Assembly (NCBI GenBank): GCA_030789695.1
Contig: CM061142.1
Coordinates: 801,651,610 to 801,715,609, forward strand
Origin: Scilla litardierei
Taxonomy: Eukaryota; Streptophyta; Magnoliopsida; Asparagales; Asparagaceae
Direction: 5' to 3'
Length of the DNA: 64,000 bases
Position numbers and translations under genes: made by a program. The first letter of the stretch is position 1; every line of letters starts with the position of its first letter. The notes below the pieces were generated by a model. That model was not told the origin of the DNA, searched no databases, and saw only the letters and a list, made by a program, of their open reading frames with translations. Below are positions 9,455-20,711 of the stretch, piece after piece.

Positions 9455-10781
9455 ATGTCTGCCAACGACAACAAAAGCGTACGTCCACCTTCAGACTACA
9501 ACACCTTCAGGAACCGAGAAGGAGCTTCTTCGGTGATGGAAGGACACTCCTTGACGAGGCCTCCTTTCTTCAACGGTACCAACTACGGGTACTGAAAATG
9601 TCGGATGGAAACTTTCCTCCGGAGTGCTTCATTGTGGAGAGCCACGTTGATGGAGTACGTCGAGCCCGAAGAAGAAGATTTCTCGAAGTGGACTACCGCG
9701 GAGGTCGCCGCGGAGGTAAGCAATGCCAAGGCAATGAACGCCTTGCAATGTGCTTTGGAGCCCGAGAACTTCAATAAGATATGAACATGTAAGAGTGCAT
9801 ATCAAATCTGGAACTCCCTCCTCATCTTGCATGAAGGAACGAGTAGGGTAAGAGACTCCAAACTCGTTGTTGTTAATAAAGATTTCGAATTATTTCATAT
9901 GCAACAGGGTGAGAAGATGAAGGAGTATTATGCTCGCTTCGTCGACATCACCAACGAGTTGGAGGCTCTTGGTAAAACCTACACCCAAAAGGAGAAAGTC
10001 TCGAAGATCATCGATGGACTTCCTTCTTGTTGGGAGAAACGTACCTTCGCCATCGAGGAAGGTAATGATATGAGTAAGTATACCGTTATCCAACTAATGG
10101 GTACCTTAATGTCTTATGAGGTACGCAAGGATAGCAAACTTAAGTTGCAGGACAAAATGAAGTCCTACTTGAAGCAAGACGAGCCAAAGAAAAAGGCGAT
10201 TGCGTTCAAGGCCGCTCCATCAACATCCACATCTACCGATGATGAAGAATCGGAAGAAGAATTGGACTTGGAGTCCATTGCCCTCATGGCAAAGAAGTTC
10301 AACCGGTTCTTTCGGAAAGGTAATTTTAAGAACAAGTCTAAATTTAGTTCTTCTAACGCCTCCTCTCCTTTGTGCTTTAAATGCAACAAGCCAGGACACA
10401 TGAAAGCGGATTGTCCTCAAAACAAGCAAAAGGAGAAGTGGAAGGCGCCAAAGTTCGACAAGTCCAAGAAGTACAAGAAAGGGTAGAAGAAGGGACTTGT
10501 CGGGACATTCACCGACTCCGAGGATTCATCAAGTGAAGAGTCGGACGATGAGCAAGTGGAGCAAGCACACATGTGCTTCATGGCACGAGAGGAACAAGTT
10601 CAAGAGTCTTCCTTCGATGATAGCGAGGACGAAGGCGATGAGGTAACAATGGACGACCTTAGATTAGCTAACGATCAAATTTGGTCTAAATACTCTAAAT
10701 TAGTAAATAGATATACAAAGATCAAAGATGAGTTAGTTAGTCTCCAAACCTCGCCTAAATCTATCGTCATCAACAACGATA
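9455..10781 (+). pseudogene. gag: Copia-B gag (two stops, 3' truncated)
   Basis: Starts ATG at 9455 (MSANDNKSVRPP). It runs through PPFFNGTNYGY, where a TGA replaces the Trp codon normally found there, then MEYVEPEEEDF to a second TGA at about 9782-9784. It is then open from 9827 through LFHMQQGEKMKEYYARF and the knuckle CFKCNKPGHMKADC (about 10371-10412) to a stop at 10484-10486. After that stop the frame continues with an acidic Ser/Asp/Glu-rich tail. The coding sequence fades at about 10782, where Tat LTR sequence begins. Gag would form the particle shell and bind RNA; this copy cannot. Confidence 0.85.
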
Positions 10782-11327
10782 AAGTTCTTCTTCAATATGG
10801 GCATTCAATACTTAACCAATTCTGCCCCATCGTCAATGCCAATAGTTCAGACCAATGCAATAAAGCGTCTTCAATACTCGACCGTTACCTGAACAACATC
10901 ACTCAAAAGGGCCATCGCCTATATATAGTCGGGTGAACAAGAGAAGGGTTCGATACCTAACTCTCTAGCATCAACACAAGTCAGGTACTCTTACACTTGG
11001 AATCTGCTCCACCAAACTTTACATTTCCTCCATAGCTCGGCCTGAGAACTAGCAGACGACCTCCCAACAGGTCGGACATAGTCCCCCTAAGCCTCCTTGA
11101 GTCATCTACTGACTTAAGGATCAGAGGGGTTTAGGTCGGACTACAAATCCAACCCTCCTAACGAGCTTCTTGTGTTGCAGGCAGCCCGGAGATAGCTCGA
11201 ATTGGAACCCACTCAGCTTGCAGTTAACTCATCCAATACCTAGTCAGATGCCTACGTCATCCTATGTAAGCTGATACTTCCAAACCATCTTATAACAATT
11301 TCACTGGTGAGAAAACACCCCAAAACA
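10782..11327 (+). repeat. Tat 5' LTR (5'-truncated)
   Basis: Colinear with 24622-25164 from AAGTTCTTC to GAGAAAACACCC. It includes TATA box CTATATATA at 10919-10927 and CAGGTCGGACATAGT. It ends AAAACA at 11327. The missing 5' part was replaced by copia gag sequence. The two LTRs differ at many positions, so this is an old insertion. Confidence 0.8.
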
Positions 11328-11329
11328 TC

Positions 11330-11345
11330 TGGCACTGTATATGGG
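11330..11345 (+). other. Degraded Tat primer-binding site
   Basis: TGGCACTGTATATGGG, two bases after the LTR end, resembles the TGGCGCC...TGTGGG primer site usual in Tat elements (tRNA-Arg type, from memory), with several substitutions. Confidence 0.5.
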
Positions 11346-11581
11346 AATCGAGTCGACATCCACGTCAACCACACTGATAATGACTCGACCCACCAACCAA
11401 GGACATACGAGGCCAATTACCGCAGAGCAACAAATGATGCACCGTCCTCCGTGGATCCTAGCAACGTCTTCCGAGAAAAAGCAACCATAGCCCAACCCAT
11501 AACCAGGGTCATTGAAGTGATCTCTGGCGGGCCAGCCTCAGGTGGAGCATCCTCTTCAGCTCGAAATATGTTCGGAAGGTG
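11340..11581 (+). pseudogene. gag: Tat gag remnant
   Basis: Only about 80 codons link the primer region to protease. The end (PITRVIEVISGGPASGG, then SSSARN) matches the C-terminal tail of Tat gag, just before protease. The capsid domain, normally several hundred residues, is absent, so a large internal deletion has occurred. Confidence 0.65.
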
Positions 11582-14500
11582 ATGACTACGAACGTGGGTC
11601 AAAAGAGGCCGATGAATGCTCCACCACCTATCAATTTTTCTGATGAAGAATTGGAGGGCGTCGAGCTACCACATGATGATGCAATTGTTATCAGTGCCAT
11701 CATTGGCTCGGCCGAGGTTCGACGACTGCTTATTGACACTGGCAATTCATGCGACATACTGTTCATGTTAACCTTAGAAAAGATAGGACCTAGCTCGTCC
11801 GACCTTGAGACATGCTCAGGTCCCATCATTGGCTTCACTGGGCATGATGCTCCTATTGCAGTGATGATCACTCTGCCGGTCACTCTTGGAAAGCACCCGC
11901 AGTTGGTCACCCGTATGAGGAAATTCATAGTGATGGTGAAAATCAGCTCGTCGTGTAATGGGATCATAGATCGGTCGCTTCTCAACTCGGTCGAAGTTGT
12001 GGTCTCTTTTCCATCAGATGATCAAATTCCAGACTCCTCAGGGGGTCGGGAGAGTGAATGGCAACCAGGCTCAGTCGAGGTCGTGCTACCTCATGTCCAT
12101 TAAGGCACGAGGGGCCTAGCAGACCTATCCGGTGGATTTTCTCGACAACATGGAGGATTTCGTCGACCAAGGACCGGTTCCAGTAGAAGAAGCTAATCAA
12201 TTTCCTGAAGGCCAACGTAGATGTCGTCGCTTGGTCATGGGTGATCACTTGAACATGACTAAAGAAGAAGCTGATGGGTGATCACTTGAACCTGACTAAA
12301 GAAGAAGCTGATCAATTTCCTGAAGGCCAACGTAGATGTCGTCGCTTGGTCGCCAGACGACATGCCAGGCGTGGATCCTCAGGTGATCACCCATGAGCTG
12401 CACATCGATCCGACCTTCAAGCCAGTCAAACAAAAGAAGAGAAACATTAGGGGCGAGAAGACGAGGGCGGCTATTAAATAAGTAGATCGGCTATTGGAGG
12501 CAGACTTCATCAGAGAAGCCTGGTATCCAGATTTGTTGGCTAATGTTGTGATGGTGAAGAAAGTGAGCGGTTAATAGCGAATGCACGTGGACTTCACTAA
12601 TCTCAACAAATCTTGCCCAAAAAATAGCTATCCCCTTGATCATCTTGAGGACGACGCCTCAGGGTATGAACTATTGAGCTTTATGGATGCTTTTTCTGGC
12701 TATACTCATATACAGATGGCTTCTGAAGACATAGAGAAGACATCATTCATCATAGACCAAGGCATCTACTTTTACAAAAAGATGCACTTTGGGTTGAAGA
12801 ACGCAGGGGCGACCTACCAGAGGATGCAGAGCAATGTCTTCAGTTCTCAAATCGGGAGGAATCTGCAGGTGTACATTGACAATATGCTCGTCAAGTTCAG
12901 GAGCCCGGCAGATCATATCGCCGACTTTTCGGAGACCTTCGAGGAGATCAGGAAACACAATCTACAGCTCAATCCCACTAAGTGTACGTTTGGAGTCCGA
13001 TCTGGAAAGCTCATTGGCTTCATGATCACAAATTGTGGCATTGAAGTCAATCCAGACAAGATTGAGGCACTGATCAACATGGAGCCAACAACCATCAGGG
13101 AGCTGCAAAAGTCTAAATGGTCGGATTGCCGCTCTTAGGTGCTTTCTGTCCAAATAAGCAGAAAGGTCCCTCCCATTCTTCAAAGTTCTAACCAACCTGC
13201 AAGTGAAAGGAAGGTTGTAGAGTGGAACGAAGACTGTGCTCGGGCATTCGCCAAGCTAAAGTACTACCTTCATAGTCTTCTGCTCTTAACAAAGCCTGAA
13301 GAAGGAGAACGGCTGAGTATCTATCTAGCCGCTACTCAAGAAGCAGTTAGCTCATCTCTGGTTAAAGATCCGATCTACTACACGAGCTGGATCCTCAGAG
13401 GAGTTGAAATCTAATACAGCCATATAGAGAAGCTAGCATACGCCTTCGTCCTTGCTGCAAGACGGCTACGACCCTACTTTCAGGCCCACACTATCCTAGT
13501 CTTGATCGACTCTCAGCTCGAACAAAACTTGAAGAGGTTAGGTCGGTCAGGAAGGATGCTGAATTGGGGTGTCAAGCTAAATGAATTCAACATTCATTAT
13601 AAGTCAAGGACTGCCATCAAAGGGCAGGCTCTAGTGGACTTCATTGCAGAATGCACATCGGATGATCCATCTCCCGCAGAGGAGGCAACTGTTAACTCGG
13701 TATCTGTTCTTCCCTCAACCCCATTTATTACTAATAGTTCGTCTAACACCTCTTCAGAAAAAGACAAAGTCTAGGTCGTTCATGTAAACGGATCGACAAC
13801 CAAGTCAGGTAGCGGAGCTGGTATAGTCATCCAAGCTGCTGATGGCAATACCGTGGAGTACGCTCTTCGATTCAACTTCCCGGCTACCAACAACGTGGTG
13901 GAGTATGAAGCTGCCATCATTGGCCTAAGGCTGTCTCGTGCACTGGGGGCACAAATAGTCTGGTTGCTCAGCGATTCTAGGCTCATCATCAATCAACTCC
14001 ATGGTGAGTATGAAACCAGTGAAGAGATGATGAAGAGTTATTTGCAAACTGCCAAAGCCGAGCTATCTAAATTTCGGCATATTGAAATCCTTCATATGCC
14101 TAGATCAGAGAATGTCCGAGCAGACGCTTTTTCCAAGCTGGCTTCATCATCCCCCAAAGAGCTGGGCAGGGCTGTCTACGTTCGAGAGCCTCCTAAGCCC
14201 CAGCATATACAAAGAGAATCTGACGAGTACAGACAGGAGCCAACCTAGATGGACACCATCATCAGATTCCTTAGTTCAGGCGAGGTGCCAACTGACTGAA
14301 CGGAAGCACAGAAGCTGGAGAGAATGGCCCTCAGATACGTGATCGATGACGAAGCACTTTACCGAAGGCAGTGTGCCAAGTTTGATGCTCTTCCTTATCT
14401 CAAATGCTTGGGCCCATATGAGGCCGATTATGTCATCTCAGAGATCCATGAAGGGATTTGTGGAAATCATTATTGAGGAAGGACAATTGCTCTGAAGGCC

Positions 14501-15486
14501 CTGAGGCATGGCTATTATTGGCCCATTATAGTCGATGATGGAGCCAAGGGTGTGCGGAAGTGCACAGAATGCCAAAATTTGTAAAGCATAGCTCGGCTCC
14601 ACCAGCCAAACCGATGCTGATCATTAGCCATGTCTCATTTGCAAGTGGGGGATCAACATTCTTGGGCCCTTCACCCCAGCAAGCAGGCAGAGGAAGTTTT
14701 TGATCGTGTCTGTGGACTACTTTACGAAGTGGATAGAGGCCGAGCCCTTGGCTAGCATCACTTGAAAGAATGTCAAGAACTTCATCTAGAAGTCCATCAT
14801 TTGTCGGTTCGACATCCCTCGATCCATAGTCATGGATAACAGACCATAGTTCGATTGCATAGACTTCAAAGAGTACTGCTCGGAGTGGAAGATCAAATGG
14901 CACTTTGCTTTTGTAGCTCATCCTCAAGCCAACGGATTAGTGGGGTCGCCAACAAGTGCATTTTGGAGCCACTGCGCAAGAAGGTCGGAAATGCCCATGA
15001 AGCTTGGCCAAACGAGCTCCCTAGATACTTTGGTCTTATCGGACAACTTACAAGGACGCCACAAGAGAAACTCCCTTCATGCTTGCCTTCGAAGCAGAGG
15101 CGGTAAACGTAGAGATCGACGAAGAATCACTTCGTTTCAAGCACTTCGACAAGGTAAAGAATCTGGAGGGCATCGGACTGAACTTAGAGCTTATAGACGA
15201 GGTACGCGACAGAGCACTTCGAATTACCATAAAACAGAAGCAATAGGGAGCTCGGTACTACAAATCCAGAGTCAAAAGCAAGAGCTTCTGTCAAGGCGAT
15301 CTAGTCCTGCAAAAGGCAATATTCTCTCCAGAGATCGTCCGTCAAGATAAACTCGCTGCCAAGTGGGAAGGACCATATAAGATCACTGAAGTCCTTGGTC
15401 TAGCAATTTACAAGCTCTCAACAATGGAAGACAAAGAGCTTTCTCATCCATGGAATGCCAAACACTTGCGGAAGTACTACCAGTGA
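11582..15486 (+). pseudogene. pol: Tat pol (protease, RT, RNase H, archaeal-type RNase H, integrase)
   Basis: Protease at about 11630-12000 (INFSDEELEGV; active site LIDTGNS, where family members have D-x-G-S). RT at about 12300-13130, with MDAFSGY, GLKNAGATYQR and a catalytic YIDN in place of YxDD near 12877. Stops lie at 12478-12480 and near 12572-12577. RNase H at about 13200-13480 (HIEKLAYAFVLAARRLRPYF). Second RNase H at about 13775-14190 (VNGSTTKSGSGAGIV, NNVVEYEAAI, LSDSRLIINQ). Integrase at about 14250-15486, with several stops, zinc-binding Cys pairs near 14560 and a C-terminus ending PWNAKHLRKYYQ. Several catalytic residues and frames are lost. Confidence 0.85.
12186..12353 (+). repeat. 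Local tandem duplication inside the Tat RT region
   Basis: A block starting GAAGAAGCTRATCAATTTCC and ending CGCTTGGTC occurs at 12186 and again at 12302. A shorter repeat, GGTGATCACTTGAAC, lies between. The copies are nearly identical, so the duplication is younger than most of the element's decay. Confidence 0.8.
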
Positions 15487-15566
15487 AAAACAATTAAACC
15501 GAGCAAACACTTGTATCAATTTTTAATTTTGATTTCTTTGTTATTTCTATGTACTTTTGACAACGG

Positions 15567-15571
15567 TATTC
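15567..15571 (+). other. Target-site duplication, left copy (TATTC)
   Basis: TATTC immediately precedes the 5' LTR at 15572 and is repeated at 22386-22390 immediately after the 3' LTR, proving the borders of the nested element. Confidence 0.95.
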
Positions 15572-15819
15572 TGACGTGCGTTTATATTTCATATATTTGC
15601 GCACGTTTTCTTCCGTGTTTCCCCGTGTTTTTCCGCCGTCTTTTATTCGTTTTCTCGTATTTTCTCGTTTTCCTTCACTTTTCCTTGTTTGCCCATGTTT
15701 GTAGGAGATTGACCGTGTAGGGGACGTTTAATGACGATATCACAAGTCCCCGGAGCAACGGGAGGAGTCACGCGTGATCCAGGGGGTCAAACGTCAAAGA
15801 ATTCATCTTTCAGCCCCTC

Positions 15820-16190
15820 ACCCGGTCGGTTGGTCATCTCCAACCGATCGGGTGATGCACGCGTGCACCACCCGGTCTCTGCCGCAGCTCACAAAGAAGT
15901 CACCCGACCGGTTCGCAGACCGGTTCTGCGGGCGGCTGTTCTCTGTTTTTTCGAGCAGAATTCCAACCGATCTGGTGACTCTCACCCGATCGGTTCATCT
16001 GTAGCTGATGTTGAAGAGCTGAAGACACGGGCGTCCAACCGATCGCTTCACCCGACGGCTCCAAGATCCAACCGGTCACTCAAGAACTCACCCGACCGGT
16101 TCATCTGACCGGGTGAAGCGCCGCCGTTTTCTGTTTACTATTTGTAACAGATCACCCGATCGGTTGACTTGTCAACCGATCGGGTGACGC
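15820..16190 (+). repeat. Palindrome cluster (CACCCGATCGGTTG / CAACCGATCGGGTG) in U3
   Basis: Many copies and half copies of CACCCGAYCGGTT and AACCGATCGGGTGA in both orientations, for example 16151-16188, where one pairs with the next across a short spacer. The cluster ends about 50 bp before the TATA box. The same cluster is in the 3' LTR at about 20960-21330. Confidence 0.85.
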
Positions 16191-16237
16191 TTTTCCTGCG
16201 GGTTTGGACCCGAACCACTAGGGTTTCGAAGTGGGGC

Positions 16238-16246
16238 TATAAATAC
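16238..16246 (+). promoter_or_regulatory. LTR TATA box, non-autonomous element
   Basis: CTATAAATA in a GC-rich setting directly downstream of the palindromes; an identical copy lies at 21378-21386. Confidence 0.7.
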
Positions 16247-17311
16247 ACGAGGCTGGCCGACTGAAGGGAGATCTCTTCTCAGTTTTTTAGGGCTTTTGCC
16301 CCCCTTCTCTTGGGAGTTCTAGGTTAGTTTTAGATTAGGTATTTTGTTCAATAAGTCTTGTATGGGATCAACGATTCACTCAAGATAAGTATTTCTTTCT
16401 CTTGTTCCCCATTTTTTGTATTGTATTTCTTTTGCTTCATGATGAATGTTTGTGTGTGGTTTGTGTTGTTTGTTTATATGTCTTTCATCATGGAGTAGCA
16501 TTGATGAACCCTAATACGGGTTAGGGTAGGATTGTTGCTTGGGAATTTACATTAGACTTGGTTGCATGGCACGTGTTCGATGAAATGTGTCAATGGGGAT
16601 TTCTAGCAATCTGGGTCCAATTCGTACGGCAACACACTAGATGTGTTGGGGATTGGGGTCCGGTGCTTGTCCTGTCAAGATCCGCTTCGATGTATTGCTA
16701 GAAATCACATTTGACCTATTTGGCCATTAGGGTTACGCGGGGGTGTTTCATTGTCATCGGCGGGAAAAAGACCGCCTTTGACCGTCGGGCCGAGGGGGAA
16801 TAAACTTGGCGGTTGACTCCCTAGCCATAGCTCACGCCCCCAGCGTAGACATCGAGTCCTCGCGCGCGGGAGCGGCTTGGACGAAGTGTTGGGAGATATC
16901 ATTGTGGCCTTAATGCTCCCGGTTGCGGAAGGTGTTTATGGACACGGGAGTGCCCACCGTCCGGAACCGGGTAGGCCTAGCGTGCTTGGCACCGACCGGA
17001 ATATCGGGCCATGGACGCTAGGTACCACCTTTTGGGGCAATGTCTCACACTGGATCAAGTCAAATGCCAAGTGTCATGAGTGCTCTAGCCCGTGTTAGTG
17101 GGGATTCATTTCGTGTCTTTTTCATTTCTTTCTTTTATTTCTACACTTCACCCATATTATCCGCGTAGCTAGCACACAACCCAGGCGAGGCTAGTAGCCA
17201 CTCAAGCCATCCACCTCCCTGTGTTCGATATACCCGCACCCTACACTAACCGTTCACTTGCGGTAAAACGACACCGCGCCCAAACCGTAAACGGGGCGCC
17301 GGTCAAGTTTT

Positions 17312-17329
17312 TGGCGCCGTTGCCGGGGA
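17312..17329 (+). other. Primer-binding site, tRNA-Asp type
   Basis: TGGCGCCGTTGCCGGGGA is the classic Athila/Tat-group primer site (tRNA-Asp, from memory). It lies 66 nt after the LTR end fixed by the target duplication, instead of the usual few bases. Confidence 0.85.
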
Positions 17330-17521
17330 GGCGTTCGGTTTGATATTAGCTTAGCTTGGGTTCGTTAGACTACGCATAAAAACACAAAAAAATTTCTTTT
17401 TCTTTTTTTTTCAATAACCAAGAAATTTTTCCCCCACCATTATATTATCTTTTTGTTATTCTCTAGTACTATTGACGCTCCTCTCTAGTTTTCTTATTTT
17501 TGTTGTCCAGGTATCTTTGAT

Positions 17522-18880
17522 ATGGCCATGTGGAGATCAGATTACGATGCTCAGATGAGAGGCTACAATCCCTATTCATTTTTGGTTTGTGAGACTTGTG
17601 GGATGGCGGGGCACGTGTATTATGATTGCCTTGAGAGCCTCCCCCCACTCCGAGGCCAAATATTTTCCCACAACCTTGGCCCAAACACCTCCCATCTATT
17701 TCCTCAACCTTATACCCCTCCACAAATACAAGAAGAATCGAGCCTCGTGTCTCTCCTTGAAAGTGCCATTTTTAACCAAGGCCAAATGATACAAAACTTG
17801 ATGGTACCAATCACCGAGCGGACACCGAGGAGAGGGGATGAAGGAGAGGATATACCCACTTTCATGGTTGAGACCACCATACCATCGGCCACCATAGACA
17901 CATCTCAAGCCGATACCCCATTTTTCCATCACTACCACTTGGATGACGAAGCATTTTTTGATGATGATAGTGAGGATGGTGAGATTTACCTAGGATCTGT
18001 GGGAGAGACTTCTTGTCTTGATTTAGATACCCCACATGCGTCCTATGAGATGACTGAGGAGTTTACAGAGCTTATGCAAAAGGGCAAGGAGGATGTGCGT
18101 GAGGACGAGGACACCACGACCACATATGAGGGGTCCGCTCCACATCCACCTCCAGAGCCATCTCTGTCACAGCTTCCTCCTTGGTCGGTGGTCAACCATG
18201 AGGATGTCATTCAGGACATCGGGCAGATAGAGGAGCATGAGCATATCATCGAGGAGGATGTGCATGAGGGCTTGGATACGATCGTCCACTTCATGGAGCC
18301 CGAGCCACATCTACCTCTACCGTCACGCTCCACTTCTTCTACGGCTGAGCATCTACTTGAGCATATTGCCCCTATTCAGGGAGATTTTCATACTCACTCT
18401 CACTCCACATTTGAGTCTCGCTTTTCACGTCATATTTCCTTAGACTCATATATATTTGACACACCATATCTCTCACAGGACACAGGATCGATTTCCCTTG
18501 AGGTATGCTGCGGTGTGTCACCACCTGGAGAGCAACTTCGCATGGAGAGCGGGGATTTGATCGTCGCTAGCACAGAGGATAGCATACCATTTCCAGGGAG
18601 TGTTCGCCACATTTCATATATTTTACCATCATTTACCGGCGACTATCTCTGGGATACTTTTATTTTGGGGAAAGATTTTTTGCCATGGACTAATGCACCT
18701 CGTCCTTTGCAGGTCGCAGGTGGACACCTACGAGGGATGCTTGGAGGTGCATTGCTTGGGTCCATTGGCACACGTGGCACAGCGCTTCTGGCGGAGCCAC
18801 AGAAGGAGCAGTTAGAGAAGCTACCTGCCCCACTCCAGATCTTGGATCCGCCTATGCTCAAGTGTATCCTAATCCAGTAG
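17522..18880 (+). CDS. Zinc-knuckle, acidic ORF of non-autonomous retrotransposon (gag-derived?)
   Basis: The frame is 452 codons from ATG at 17522 to the stop at 18878-18880, in a young element and without stops. Near the N-terminus (residues about 23-36), CETCGMAGHVYYDC fits the CCHC knuckle C-x2-C-x4-H-x4-C. A Pro/Gln-rich segment and a possible amphipathic helix (SLVSLLESAIFNQGQMIQNL, about 73-92) follow. This order resembles the end of Athila gag, so the protein may be a gag that lost its capsid. Residues 130-300 are very acidic and His-rich, and no known domain was recognised there. The C-terminal third contains ILGKDFLPW and a Gly-rich stretch. No protease, RT or integrase motif is present. 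A role in RNA binding or packaging by a helper's particles is inference only. The start choice is simply the first ATG after the primer region. Confidence 0.7.
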   Translation: MAMWRSDYDAQMRGYNPYSFLVCETCGMAGHVYYDCLESLPPLRGQIFSHNLGPNTSHLFPQPYTPPQIQEESSLVSLLESAIFNQGQMIQNLMVPITERTPRRGDEGEDIPTFMVETTIPSATIDTSQADTPFFHHYHLDDEAFFDDDSEDGEIYLGSVGETSCLDLDTPHASYEMTEEFTELMQKGKEDVREDEDTTTTYEGSAPHPPPEPSLSQLPPWSVVNHEDVIQDIGQIEEHEHIIEEDVHEGLDTIVHFMEPEPHLPLPSRSTSSTAEHLLEHIAPIQGDFHTHSHSTFESRFSRHISLDSYIFDTPYLSQDTGSISLEVCCGVSPPGEQLRMESGDLIVASTEDSIPFPGSVRHISYILPSFTGDYLWDTFILGKDFLPWTNAPRPLQVAGGHLRGMLGGALLGSIGTRGTALLAEPQKEQLEKLPAPLQILDPPMLKCILIQ

Positions 18881-19477
18881 TGTAAAAATTTACCGCTTTC
18901 TAGTTTAGATTTGAATAATCTCGTCTCCTCTCATTAGCAAGGGGAGCGTATCTAGGATTTGCTTTTGCATCATAATAACCCTTCATGTCGTGCCCTTCTA
19001 TCATTTCACCCCACATCCTCTTCAGAAAAGAACGAGCAGACCGTCTCTCCTGCATTTAGATTTCTTTCTTTTCTTTTCCGATCTTCCCCTTGCATATTTC
19101 TGCATCACATTGATCATATCGTTTCGCTGGCATTGTCATGTTCAGCTTGGGGGAAATCGATTTGTGTGCATGTTTTCGTGTGTCATTGTTGTGTGTTTGT
19201 GTCTAGGTGTTCTTTTGTCGTGTTATATATTTTTTTATTTTAGTGTTTCTTTTTCTTTATTTTTTTAGTTTTGCTCATGTGTTTTTCGCGTTTTTCATTT
19301 TTTGTGTCGGTGCGTAACTCCCCCCATTTTCATTGCCCTCCCGTATTCACTACTATTGCATTGAGGACAATGCAAGTTTTAGCTTGGGGGAGTCGCACTT
19401 CGTGCGTCATTTGTGTCGTTTTTCTTCGTTTTTGAGTCGTTTTCCATCGTGGTTTTCTTTTTCTTCTCATCTTTTGT

Positions 19478-19520
<43 letters not shown>
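19478..19520 (+). repeat. CT microsatellite
   Basis: An almost pure (CT)n tract in the 3' half of the non-autonomous element, shortly after an AGCTTGGGGGAG polypurine-like tract. Confidence 0.95.
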
Positions 19521-19522
<2 letters not shown>

Positions 19523-19999
19523 AGAGATGACCACATATGATGAATTGCCACAAAATCTCACACACGCCTAGCACGGCTTCGATAATCACATTCACTAACC
19601 CTAGGATTTCGAGTCCTCTTGCATTTCACGCATCGTGGGTCCACTTAGCTTTTTGTGAGTCGTGTGTCGTGACTAGCATTTGGTGTGCTTCTGCTTTGTG
19701 ATTTTACTTTATATACCTGTCCAGGAATGACCCCTAGATTATCATGCTTCGATATTGAATATGCGGTATTTGCTTCTAATGTCTGCTTCTATATGCATGC
19801 TATATATATATCGTATACTTCATTTCGCATGCGTCGGGATTCCACAACTAAGGACTAGGATAACCCATTTAGCCTGAGCTCTATTTAGCAAGAATAGTCG
19901 CCTTTGCCCGAGTGTTTAGATTTCGACTTCTTTTTTGTTTTACTTGGTGCAAATCCCCTCGTCGTGTACCGTTCTCCCACTTGGGAGAGTACACAAGTG

Positions 20000-20130
20000 T
20001 ATAGCCAAAAACCCAAAAATCCAAAAAAATGGGAGAAAAGAAATGAAAAACCCAAAAAGAAAAGAAAAGAAAAAGATTGTATAGCCAAAAAGCCAAAAAA
20101 AATATGCAAATACCCAAAACCCAAAAAAAA
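20000..20130 (+). repeat. A-rich CCCAAAAA tract
   Basis: Repeated AAACCCAAAAA / AGCCAAAAA units with polypurine stretches in the 3' UTR of the non-autonomous element. The open frames across it are low-complexity and not genes. Confidence 0.75.
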
Positions 20131-20697
20131 TTCCCGTGTGAATATTTTCCTACTTGCCGAGAATAAAGGGAAGGCGAGAATTTGCACCGAGTGTTCTTCT
20201 CCTCATCATCTCAACCTCCGTCGTTATCGAAAACGCTTGGCTTAGGAGCTATTTAGCTTGTATCTAAGCTATAGTGGCGTGATTTCCTTGACCCTAGTTG
20301 TGGAGTCCCCGATGCATGATACGCTTCTTTTCCCACTCTTCTCATGCATGCTTGAACTTATATTCGCCGCTTAATTCAATTCGGATCGATATTTTGGGTC
20401 ATTTCTTGGATTTGTGTATATCGAGCCTCATTGCACATCGTAGAAAGCTTCACCATTTGCTAGCACACGGCCACGCTCACTCGCGCTTCACTGCGTGGAC
20501 CCACGACACTTATTTGGACTCGCTTTCCTAGGTTTAGTGGTGTGATTTGGCGTTTGCTTGCTTGGTGTGTCGTTTTTGATTTTGATGGCTCTGATGGACG
20601 ATCTAGGGCTTAGAGTTTTCTTTTTCTTTCTTCCTCTCTATTTTTCCCTTCCGAGCTCCTACTCTCACTCGTCTTCCTCGAGGACGAGGAAGAGTTC

Positions 20698-20711
20698 AGC
20701 TTGGGGGATTT
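20698..20711 (+). other. Polypurine tract, non-autonomous element
   Basis: AGCTTGGGGGATTT abuts the 3' LTR start. Sister copies of AGCTTGGGGGA occur at about 19145 and 19382. A CTTCCTCGAGGACGAGGAAG palindrome lies about 20 bp upstream. Confidence 0.8.

Larger units (their letters stand above)
7694..10781 (+). mobile_element. Copia-B: 5' part of a Ty1/copia element (LTR, primer site, gag)
   Basis: A complete 1734-bp LTR, an initiator-Met primer site and most of gag are present. Protease, integrase, RT, RNase H and the 3' LTR are missing, because the sequence switches at about 10782 into a Tat-type LTR. The gag (CCHC knuckle, acidic Ser/Glu-rich tail) fits large plant copia lineages. I did not settle which one. 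Confidence 0.85.
15572..17245 (+). repeat. 5' LTR of the non-autonomous element
   Basis: Starts TGACGTGCGTTTATATTTC and ends CGCACCCTACA. It is the same length as the 3' copy. It contains a palindrome cluster (15820-16190), a TATA box at 16238-16246 and, further on, about 1 kb of leader sequence without coding potential. Confidence 0.95.

Noticed and set aside
11579..12103. 174-codon protease frame considered as a host aspartic protease
   Set aside because: Its order and flanks (gag tail before, RT after) show it is the Tat element's protease.
12870..12885. YIDN in the Tat RT as a possible novel active site
   Set aside because: The same gene has many stops and shifts, so loss of an Asp is ordinary decay.
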